Positions 7,289 through 11,878 of a DNA stretch of 11,878 nt are shown here, piece by piece. Position numbers and translations under genes: made by a program. Each line of letters starts with the position of its first letter. The first letter of the stretch is position 1. The stretch is taken from contig CAZBZV010000081.1 of the NCBI GenBank assembly GCA_964496505.1, forward strand, positions 1-11,878. Reading direction: 5' to 3'. This DNA comes from JAABVY01 sp964496505. GTDB lineage: Bacteria; Zixibacteria; MSB-5A5; JAABVY01. Under the pieces are notes generated by a model. That model saw only the letters and a program-made list of their open reading frames with translations, made no database searches and was not told the DNA's origin.

Positions 7289-7801
7289 GTGGATTCTGAA
7301 CTGATCCTGATAGGCCAGACATATTCCGTATCGGTGGATAAAACCAAAACCGGCTACAAATTTAAAATCGATGACGAGGAAGCCGAATTCACACCCATCG
7401 ATTTCGAGACCAACTGCTTCAAGCTCAATATTAACGGAACGGTCAAAACCGTATATGTGGCAACGGATAAAGAGAGCGGTCAATCTTATGCGCATATTGA
7501 TGGCATGGTTCTGCCGATTCAGGCTGTAACCGAGGAACTTGAATCGGAGATGTCCTCGGCTGAGGAAATTGTAGATGGTAAGCAGTTGATCCATGCGCCC
7601 ATGCCCGGCAAGATCGTGAAGATCGCTGTAGAGGTCGGCCAGGAGGTTAAAGAGAAGCAGCTCTTGTGCGTGGTCGAGGCAATGAAAATGGAAAACGAAA
7701 TCCGCGCCAAATTTGATGGCGTGGTCAAAGAGATAAATAATTCGGACGGAGATTTGGTCGGCACTGAAGAAACCATCTTAATTGTCGAAAAATCAGAATA
7801 G
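7289..7801 (+). CDS. Biotin carboxyl carrier protein with N-terminal linker/BT-like region
   Basis: With the GTG start this is a 170-residue protein. Residues 1 to about 85 form a beta-rich region resembling the BT (biotin carboxylase-carboxyltransferase bridging) part of methylcrotonyl- and propionyl-CoA carboxylase alpha chains. A short acidic linker follows (EELESEMSSAEE). The biotinyl domain runs from about 100 to 169, with the entry motif HAPMPGKIV and the biotinylation motif EAMKMEN, Lys133 being the lysine modified. Only one base separates it from the stop of the biotin carboxylase gene, so the two chains are likely made in equal amounts. Together the two reconstitute the BC-BT-BCCP order of a normal alpha chain. 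It is the last gene of the operon; no clear U-tract terminator follows, but a palindromic repeat starts 30 bp downstream. Confidence 0.92.
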   Translation: MDSELILIGQTYSVSVDKTKTGYKFKIDDEEAEFTPIDFETNCFKLNINGTVKTVYVATDKESGQSYAHIDGMVLPIQAVTEELESEMSSAEEIVDGKQLIHAPMPGKIVKIAVEVGQEVKEKQLLCVVEAMKMENEIRAKFDGVVKEINNSDGDLVGTEETILIVEKSE

Positions 7802-7830
7802 GGTATATTGCCTGTAAAATCGCTTTCTAC

Positions 7831-7906
7831 TGTCATTCTGAGGGAGTGGAATGACCGAAAGAATCTTTATAATACTAACAGATTCTTCACTTCGTTCAGA
7901 ATGACA
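7831..7906. repeat. MITE-like imperfect palindrome
   Basis: The outer arms TGTCATTCTGA (7831-7841) and TCAGAATGACA (7896-7906) pair perfectly over 11 bp. The inner arms AAGAATCT (7859-7866) and AGATTCTT (7880-7887) pair over 8 bp. Between these the left side has about 9 extra bases (around GAATGACCG), so one arm carries an insertion. The loop (7867-7879) contains TATAAT at 7868-7873 but no matching -35. Palindromes starting TGTCATTCTGA and containing GAAGAATCT are, from general knowledge, widespread interspersed repeats in many bacterial genomes. It sits between the carboxylase operon and the next gene and has no T-tract. Confidence 0.8.
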
Positions 7907-7983
7907 TTAGCATGAATTAAGAATGAAATAGGCAAAAAAGTAGAGCAGGTTCCCTGTGAGCCTGCCAATAGCGGGGAAACCAC

Positions 7984-8274
7984 ATGGCTAAAAAAATTGA
8001 TATCATAGAACGATCCGGCACTGCCGCGGTTGTCAAATGCGGCAGCTGCAAGGGCACCGGAGAGAGCAAGCATAAGCGTTACTGCAAAGCCTGTAACGGC
8101 ACCGGGCATGTCACTCTGATGTGCGAGTCCGAGGATATTCCGATTGTACCCTGCAGCAGTTGTGGCGGCAAGGGCGAGAGCGAGGAGCTGGCATACTGCC
8201 GTGCCTGCCAGGGAGTAGGCGCGGTCCCCGCTTATGGCAAATACAAAATCCGCAAAGTCGAACGCATCGATTAA
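7984..8274 (+). CDS. Small stand-alone DnaJ-type zinc-finger protein
   Basis: A 96-residue protein with four CxxCxGxG motifs: C19GSCKGTG, C34KACNGTG, C57SSCGGKG and C72RACQGVG. This is the pattern of the cysteine-rich domain of DnaJ/Hsp40, expected to bind two zinc ions. There is no J domain with HPD, no Gly/Phe linker and no C-terminal substrate domain, so it is not a co-chaperone in the usual sense. The two halves (about 17-45 and 55-83) look like an internal duplication, each with 15 residues between successive motif starts. The ATG at 7984 is the first start after an in-frame stop (7969-7971); the ribosome site is weak (CGGGGA, 7972-7977). Flanking DNA on both sides is repeat-rich and it is separate from both operons. 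Possible roles are redox or zinc handling or partner binding; the function is not known. Confidence 0.8.
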   Translation: MAKKIDIIERSGTAAVVKCGSCKGTGESKHKRYCKACNGTGHVTLMCESEDIPIVPCSSCGGKGESEELAYCRACQGVGAVPAYGKYKIRKVERID

Positions 8275-8286
8275 GTCCAACCACAA

Positions 8287-8367
8287 CCCGAAGGGTGGCA
8301 CGCCCAAACTGGCTTTGGGCGTGATGATAAGTAGAACCTGCCCAAACGGAGTTTGAGCAGGCCACCC
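8287..8367. repeat. Three-way-junction palindromic repeat
   Basis: The outer arms GGGTGG (8293-8298) and CCACCC (8362-8367) enclose two hairpins. The first is CACGCCCAAA / TTTGGGCGTG (8299-8308 with 8314-8323), a perfect 10-bp stem. The second is CCTGCCCAAA / TTTGAGCAGG (8337-8346 with 8352-8361), with one mismatch. The loops are CTGGC and CGGAG, and 13 nt separate the hairpins. A mini-hairpin ACCC-GAA-GGGT (8287-8297) overlaps the left edge. There is no T-tract, so it is not a standard terminator. It looks like an interspersed palindromic repeat able to form a cloverleaf-like fold. Confidence 0.7.
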
Positions 8368-8403
8368 AATTCTAAGAAATATTTCAAATAGATGGTATAT
8401 CTT

Positions 8404-8463
8404 CGAATCACGGGTGCCCCATCCGCGTCAGCGGTGGGATTTTCACCGCACTCGTGTGATTCG
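8404..8463. repeat. GC-rich inverted repeat with nested hairpin
   Basis: CGAATCAC (8404-8411) pairs with GTGATTCG (8456-8463). Inside, GCGGTG (8431-8436) pairs with CACCGC (8444-8449); CCGC-GTCA-GCGG (8423-8434) is a competing stem. The base composition contrasts with the AT-rich DNA that follows. It resembles a small interspersed palindrome rather than a gene. Confidence 0.5.
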
Positions 8464-8491
8464 TTCTTTCATGACATCGATTCTTCTCCAG

Positions 8492-8533
8492 GGCATATAT
8501 TCTCTCCTCTGATATGATCAGAGAATATATACC
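8492..8533. repeat. AT-rich perfect inverted repeat with a competing inner hairpin
   Basis: ATATATTCTCT (8495-8505) and AGAGAATATAT (8520-8530) are perfectly complementary over 11 bp, with flanking GG/CC extending the match beyond one mismatch. Within it CTCTGAT (8507-8513) and ATCAGAG (8517-8523) form a 7-bp hairpin with loop ATG. The two structures share AGAG (8520-8523) and cannot form together. Confidence 0.6.
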
Positions 8534-8542
8534 AAGTGTAAC

Positions 8543-8579
8543 CAATGTTATGATACATATTGTTTACAATGTTGTGATA
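8543..8579. repeat. Direct repeat, 24-bp period
   Basis: CAATGTTATGATA (8543-8555) and CAATGTTGTGATA (8567-8579) match at 12 of 13 positions. GTGTAA (8536-8541) and TTACAC (8582-8587) flank the pair as an inverted repeat. This arrangement could be a binding site for a DNA-binding protein or the relic of a mobile element; no known site is recognised. Confidence 0.45.
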
Positions 8580-8633
8580 TCTTACACCACAGGGGTCCTT
8601 CCCTACTTTAAATTCTGAGTATATTTTAGGTCA

Positions 8634-8650
8634 AAATCCCTGTGGGATTT
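8634..8650. repeat. Small hairpin
   Basis: AAATCCC (8634-8640) and GGGATTT (8644-8650) form a perfect 7-bp stem with loop TGT. It lies 80 bp upstream of the promoter at 8731. No T-tract follows directly on the + strand. On the - strand the stem is followed by a short mixed T/A run only. Confidence 0.4.
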
Positions 8651-8730
8651 GATGCTTTGTCTGCAAAAATACACTTCCAAAACCCCCCAACTCAACTATA
8701 AAATCAACTTTAGCTTTTCTGCGAATTCTA

Positions 8731-8759
8731 TTGCCGAAAAGGGGTTATTTTATTATAAT
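8731..8759 (+). promoter_or_regulatory. Sigma-70-like promoter for the thiolase operon
   Basis: TTGCCG (8731-8736) as -35, an exact 17-bp spacer, and a perfect TATAAT (8754-8759) as -10. Transcription would begin near 8766, giving a leader of about 95 nt before the ATG at 8861. The leader starts with the 13-bp word TTTCACTATCTAT (8769-8781), shared with the first operon, followed by a GC-rich hairpin CCTCTC-GGGC-GAGGGG (8783-8798). Confidence 0.6.
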
Positions 8760-8850
8760 TGAGAATTGTTTCACTATCTATGCCTCTCGGGCGAGGGGAG
8801 TCGCAATCTGATGAAAAAAAGTCACGAATTTCAATAAATTGAGCACTCAC

Positions 8851-8855
8851 GGAGG
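8851..8855 (+). promoter_or_regulatory. Ribosome binding site that favours the ATG at 8861
   Basis: GGAGG lies 5 nt before the ATG at 8861. The in-frame TTG at 8858 would be only 2 nt away, too close for normal initiation, so the longest reading frame is one codon too long. Confidence 0.75.
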
Positions 8856-8860
8856 ATTTG

Positions 8861-10051
8861 ATGGAGTACCCTGAAGCTTATATCGTTGCCGGATGCCGTT
8901 CCGCAATCGGCGTTCTGCACAGTCATTTATCAGCATTTTCAGCGCCGCAACTGGGCGCATTTGCAGTAAAAGAAGTCATTAAAAGAGCCAATATAGATCC
9001 CGCCACTATCGACGAGGTCATTATGGGCCAGGTCGTCCAGGGCGGATGCGGTCAGGCTCCCGCACGTCAGGCCGCAATTCACGGCGGAGTACCGCCCGAG
9101 GTCCCGGCCATGACCATAAACAAGGTCTGCGGATCGGGTTTGAAGGCGGTGATGATGGCTGCCTCGCAGATTAAAGCCGGCGATGGCCATTGCTTCCTGT
9201 GCGGGGGTATGGAGAGCATGTCCAACGCTCCCAACGTGCTTCCCGCCAAGGCCAAGCGCGGCTTCAAATTCGGCGATCAGAAACTTCTGGATATCATGGT
9301 TTACGACGGTCTCTGGGATTCGTTCAATAATCATCACATGGGCAATTCCGCCGAATATACGGCCAACAAAGCCGGAATCACCCGTGAAGAGCAGGATCAG
9401 TTCGCCTACAACTCACACCAGAAAGCCCTGAAGGCATGGGCCGACGGTAAGTTCGACGAAGAGGTCTTCCCAATTGAGATCCCCCAGCGAAAGGGTGATC
9501 CGGTTATCTTCAACAAGGATGAAGGCCCCCGCGAAACGCCACTGGAGAAATTCGCCAAACTCAGACCTGCTTTCGTAAAGGACGGCAGTGTTACGGCCGG
9601 TAATGCTCCCGGTCTTAATGATGGTTCGGCTGCGGTAATTGTCTGCTCCAAGGAGTATATCGACAAGCACGGCCTGACTCCGATCGCTAAAATCACAGCC
9701 TACGATTCGGCCAGTCTCGATCCTATAGATCTCTTCTTCACACCCATTTATGCGGTCAGAAAAGTACTCAAGAAGCTCGACCAGAAGGATATTAACTATT
9801 TCGACCTGATCGAAGCCAACGAGGCCTTCAGCGCCCAGGCGCTGGCAGACGGCAAAGAGCTCGGATGGGATTGGGATCGTGTCAATGTCCACGGCGGCGC
9901 GGTAGCATTAGGTCATCCAATCGGCGCCTCCGGCGCAAGAGTACTTGTCACACTTATGAATGCGCTCAAGGATCGCGGCAAGAGCAAAGGTATCGCCACC
10001 CTCTGTCTGGGCGGTGGAAGCGCGGTCGCTCTTTCAATTGAGATGGTTTAA
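8861..10051 (+). CDS. atoB: Acetyl-CoA acetyltransferase (classical thiolase)
   Basis: A 396-residue degradative/biosynthetic thiolase that interconverts two acetyl-CoA and acetoacetyl-CoA. All catalytic motifs are present: Cys90 in NKVCGSGLKAV, His352 in LGHPIGASGAR, and Cys382 in CLGGGSA, close to the positions known for the Zoogloea enzyme. Overall length is typical. It differs clearly from the SCP2-type thiolase at 1801-2961, which lacks the C-terminal cysteine motif. The gene opens a second operon with a beta-hydroxyacyl-CoA dehydrogenase and an acyl-CoA dehydrogenase, which points to C4 metabolism: butyrate/short-chain oxidation or reverse beta-oxidation. A longer-chain 3-ketoacyl-CoA thiolase role cannot be ruled out. 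Confidence 0.92.
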   Translation: MEYPEAYIVAGCRSAIGVLHSHLSAFSAPQLGAFAVKEVIKRANIDPATIDEVIMGQVVQGGCGQAPARQAAIHGGVPPEVPAMTINKVCGSGLKAVMMAASQIKAGDGHCFLCGGMESMSNAPNVLPAKAKRGFKFGDQKLLDIMVYDGLWDSFNNHHMGNSAEYTANKAGITREEQDQFAYNSHQKALKAWADGKFDEEVFPIEIPQRKGDPVIFNKDEGPRETPLEKFAKLRPAFVKDGSVTAGNAPGLNDGSAAVIVCSKEYIDKHGLTPIAKITAYDSASLDPIDLFFTPIYAVRKVLKKLDQKDINYFDLIEANEAFSAQALADGKELGWDWDRVNVHGGAVALGHPIGASGARVLVTLMNALKDRGKSKGIATLCLGGGSAVALSIEMV

Positions 10052-10077
10052 CTTTTTGGTTTAGGAAACAGAAGTAA

Positions 10078-10083
10078 GGGAGG
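10078..10083 (+). promoter_or_regulatory. Ribosome binding site for a TTG start at 10090
   Basis: GGGAGG, extended as AAGGGAGG from 10076, ends 6 nt before TTG at 10090. The Rossmann strand begins five residues later, so a later ATG (which would fall inside the NAD-binding loop) is impossible. Confidence 0.85.
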
Positions 10084-10089
10084 ATTAAA

Positions 10090-10944
10090 TTGGAAATCAG
10101 CAATGTAGCGGTTTTCGGCGGCGGAACAATGGGTAACGGTATAGCTCATGTATTTGCACAGAATGGATATAAAGTAACCTTGATAGATATCAAACAGGAA
10201 TTCCTCGACAAGGCTATGTCGACTATCGAGAAGAATATGCAGCGTCAGGTCAAAAAAGAGAAAATGACCGAAGATCAGATGAAGGAATCCCTGACACGGA
10301 TAACTACCTCCACCAATGTTCAAGATGCCGAAGGCGCCCAGCTTGTGATCGAGGCTATTATCGAGGAACTCGAGCCGAAGCTGGAGCTCTTCAAGAAATT
10401 AGATAGCATACTTGCACCCGAGGTGATCATGGCATCCAACACATCATCACTTCCAATCACAAAGCTCGCAAGCGCAACTGGAAGAGCCGACCGCGTGATC
10501 GGCATGCATTTCATGAATCCGGTTCCGATGATGAAGCTGGTCGAGGTAATTCGCGGCGTGGCGACTTCGGATGATACATACAAAACTGTCGAGGAACTCG
10601 CCAAGAAGCTGGGCAAGACTCCTGTCGAGGTCAACGACTATCCCGGATTCGTTGCCAACAGGATACTAATGCCGATGATAAACGAAGCGGTTTATGCGCT
10701 CTTTGAGGGAGTTGCCACCGAAGAATCTATCGACACTGTAATGAAGCTGGGTATGGCTCATCCGATGGGGCCGTTGACATTAGCAGACTTTATCGGCCTT
10801 GATGTCTGCCTCGCGATTCTTGAGGTTATGTATGAGGGTCTGGGCGATCCCAAATATGCACCCTGCCCGCTACTTAGAAAAATGGTTGAGGCCGGATATC
10901 TGGGCCGTAAAACCGGACGTGGATTTTATGACTACTCCAAATAG
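10090..10944 (+). CDS. hbd: 3-Hydroxybutyryl-CoA dehydrogenase
   Basis: A 284-residue NAD(P)-dependent dehydrogenase that interconverts acetoacetyl-CoA and 3-hydroxybutyryl-CoA. The N-terminal Rossmann fold has GGGTMGNGIA (10-19) and an acidic residue at the end of the second strand (LID33), which favours NAD over NADP. Catalytic residues follow the family pattern: Ser119 in NTSS, His140 in GMHFMNP, Glu152 in KLVEVI, Asn190 in PGFVANR. The C-terminal helical domain carries HPMGPLTLADFIGLD and ends GRKTGRGFYDYS. Length matches stand-alone bacterial Hbd, with no fused crotonase. It starts with TTG, supported by a strong ribosome site, 38 nt after the thiolase stop. No short-chain crotonase gene is seen beside it; one may lie downstream of the window. 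Confidence 0.93.
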   Translation: MEISNVAVFGGGTMGNGIAHVFAQNGYKVTLIDIKQEFLDKAMSTIEKNMQRQVKKEKMTEDQMKESLTRITTSTNVQDAEGAQLVIEAIIEELEPKLELFKKLDSILAPEVIMASNTSSLPITKLASATGRADRVIGMHFMNPVPMMKLVEVIRGVATSDDTYKTVEELAKKLGKTPVEVNDYPGFVANRILMPMINEAVYALFEGVATEESIDTVMKLGMAHPMGPLTLADFIGLDVCLAILEVMYEGLGDPKYAPCPLLRKMVEAGYLGRKTGRGFYDYSK

Positions 10945-10955
10945 AAGGAGTCTAT

Positions 10956-11878
10956 ATGGATTTCGAATTATCTGAAGATCATATCATGATGCGCGATTTC
11001 GGACGCGAATTCGCAGCCAAGCGGCTTTTCGATATCGCCGAGGAGATGGATGCCAATGAGAATATTCCCGATGAGGTCATCGAGGAGGCCAAAGAACTCG
11101 GCTTCTTCGGGCTTCTGGCTCCTGAGGAATACGGCGGCGAGGGCATCGATACCCTAAGCTATGCCTTGATTATCGAGGAACTCTCCAAGGCCTGCGCCGG
11201 ATTCGCAATCATGATCAGCGTACACAACTCACTTGTAATTAAAGCTATCGAATACTTCGGCACCGAAGAACAGAAGAAGGAGTATCTGCCCAAATTGGCC
11301 TCGGGTGAGATCATAGGCGCTTATTGTCTTTCCGAACCTAACTCGGGCACCGATGCCGGGAGCCTGAAATGCCAGGCTATTCCTGAGGGCGACAATTACG
11401 TTTTCAACGGCACCAAAAGCTGGGTGACCTCCGCAGGACGTGCGGGTCTCTTTGTAGTCTTCACCCTCACTGATCCGGAGAAAGGCCCCAAGGGAATCTC
11501 CGCCATTATAGTTCCTGCAGGTGCCGAGGGGATGTCGCTGGGCGCTCCGGAGAAGAAGATGGGGCTTAAGTGCTCCGATACACGAGAAGTATCATTCATC
11601 GATGCCAAGGTACCCAAGTCCAACCTGATCGGCGAGGAGAACCACGGTTTCAAGGTGGCGCTTTCGCTTCTGGATAACGGGCGAATCGGTGTCGCTTCAC
11701 AGGCTTTGGGAATTGCCGAGGCCGCATTTCGTGAAGCCTTCAGCTATTCTAAAGAAAGAAAGCAGTTCGGTAGAGCAATCTCGGAGTTCCAGGCTATACA
11801 ATTCAAGCTGGCCGACATGGCTACCCAAATCGATGCCGCCAAACTTATGGTCTACCGTGCTGCGGTATTAAACGATGC
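10956..11878 (+). CDS. Short-chain acyl-CoA dehydrogenase (3' end outside window)
   Basis: The frame is open for 307 codons from the ATG at 10956 to the window end; family members are about 380 residues, so roughly the last fifth is missing. AAGGAG (10945-10950) lies 5 nt before the ATG, and 11 nt separate it from the hbd stop. Seen in order are the N-terminal helical domain, the FAD-binding stretch YCLSEPNSGTDAG, WVTSAGRAGLF, KMGLKCSDTREVSF, then NGRIGVASQALGIAEAAF, YSKERKQFG and FQAIQFKLADM. These match short-chain/butyryl-CoA dehydrogenases. Isovaleryl-CoA dehydrogenase has its catalytic glutamate next to the arginine of the ...RLVLAGG stretch; here that place is Gly (DNGRIG), so the catalytic Glu should be the usual C-terminal one, which is out of view. 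Electrons would normally go to electron-transfer flavoprotein, not seen here. Confidence 0.9.
   Translation, partial: MDFELSEDHIMMRDFGREFAAKRLFDIAEEMDANENIPDEVIEEAKELGFFGLLAPEEYGGEGIDTLSYALIIEELSKACAGFAIMISVHNSLVIKAIEYFGTEEQKKEYLPKLASGEIIGAYCLSEPNSGTDAGSLKCQAIPEGDNYVFNGTKSWVTSAGRAGLFVVFTLTDPEKGPKGISAIIVPAGAEGMSLGAPEKKMGLKCSDTREVSFIDAKVPKSNLIGEENHGFKVALSLLDNGRIGVASQALGIAEAAFREAFSYSKERKQFGRAISEFQAIQFKLADMATQIDAAKLMVYRAAVLND

Larger units (their letters stand above)
8275..8860. other. Gene-poor region of hairpins and repeats between the two gene groups
   Basis: No convincing coding sequence is seen in about 590 bp on either strand. The left half holds a three-hairpin repeat (8287-8367) and a GC-rich inverted repeat (8404-8463). 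The middle is AT-rich, with a long perfect inverted repeat (8492-8533), a direct repeat (8543-8579) and a small hairpin (8634-8650). The right end holds a promoter (8731-8759) and a leader for the thiolase gene at 8861. The mosaic suggests accumulated interspersed repeats plus one real control region. Confidence 0.6.

Noticed and set aside
8811..8837. Eight-codon leader peptide (MKKSHEFQ) upstream of the thiolase, preceded by AGGGGAG
   Set aside because: Short frames of this kind are frequent by chance, it carries no run of a regulatory amino acid, and the ribosome-site spacing is long.
7802..8860. CRISPR array in the repeat-rich gaps
   Set aside because: The repeats are palindromic singles or pairs of different sequence, without regular spacer-repeat units and without cas genes.
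1801..10051. The two thiolases as a recent duplication
   Set aside because: They belong to different subgroups: only the second has the C-terminal CLGGGSA cysteine motif, and their sequences are otherwise dissimilar.

Overview
The window looks like a piece of a bacterial chromosome of moderate GC content, probably from an uncultured or little-studied lineage. Genes are tightly packed, with Shine-Dalgarno sites and some GTG and TTG starts. All recognisable genes are on the + strand. The phylum cannot be fixed from the sequence; the palindromic intergenic repeats and the mix of bacterial acyl-CoA genes with an archaeal-type HMG-CoA synthase suggest a candidate-phylum bacterium, but that is a guess.

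Layout. (1) 1-482: two copies of a 25-bp repeat, then a small multi-pass membrane protein whose true start may lie outside the window. (2) 483-741: intergenic, with a possible promoter and a short inverted repeat. (3) 742-7801: a compact seven-gene operon in the order archaeal-type HMG-CoA synthase, SCP2-type thiolase, DUF35 OB-fold protein, acyl-CoA carboxylase carboxyltransferase of the methylcrotonyl-CoA type, methylglutaconyl-CoA hydratase-like crotonase, biotin carboxylase, biotin carboxyl carrier protein. Gaps between genes run from a 1-nt overlap to 23 nt. (4) 7802-7983: a MITE-like imperfect palindrome. (5) 7984-8274: a small protein made only of DnaJ-type CxxCxGxG zinc repeats. (6) 8275-8860: about 590 bp without a recognised gene, rich in hairpins and repeats and ending in a good sigma-70-like promoter. 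(7) 8861-11878: a second operon of acetyl-CoA acetyltransferase, 3-hydroxybutyryl-CoA dehydrogenase (TTG start) and an acyl-CoA dehydrogenase cut off by the window end.

How the genes may work together. The first operon encodes every step between acetyl-CoA and 3-methylcrotonyl-CoA: 2 acetyl-CoA <-> acetoacetyl-CoA (thiolase); acetoacetyl-CoA + acetyl-CoA <-> HMG-CoA (synthase, with DUF35 as scaffold); HMG-CoA <-> 3-methylglutaconyl-CoA (crotonase); 3-methylglutaconyl-CoA <-> 3-methylcrotonyl-CoA + CO2 (biotin carboxylase system). In ordinary leucine breakdown, HMG-CoA lyase finishes the route; no lyase is seen here and a synthase/thiolase/DUF35 triad takes its place. Either the route ends unusually, or it runs backwards to make branched C5-CoA. 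The DUF35 protein is also unusual: all four zinc-finger cysteine positions are substituted. The second operon supplies acetoacetyl-CoA/C4 chemistry (beta-oxidation or reverse beta-oxidation) that shares intermediates with the first.
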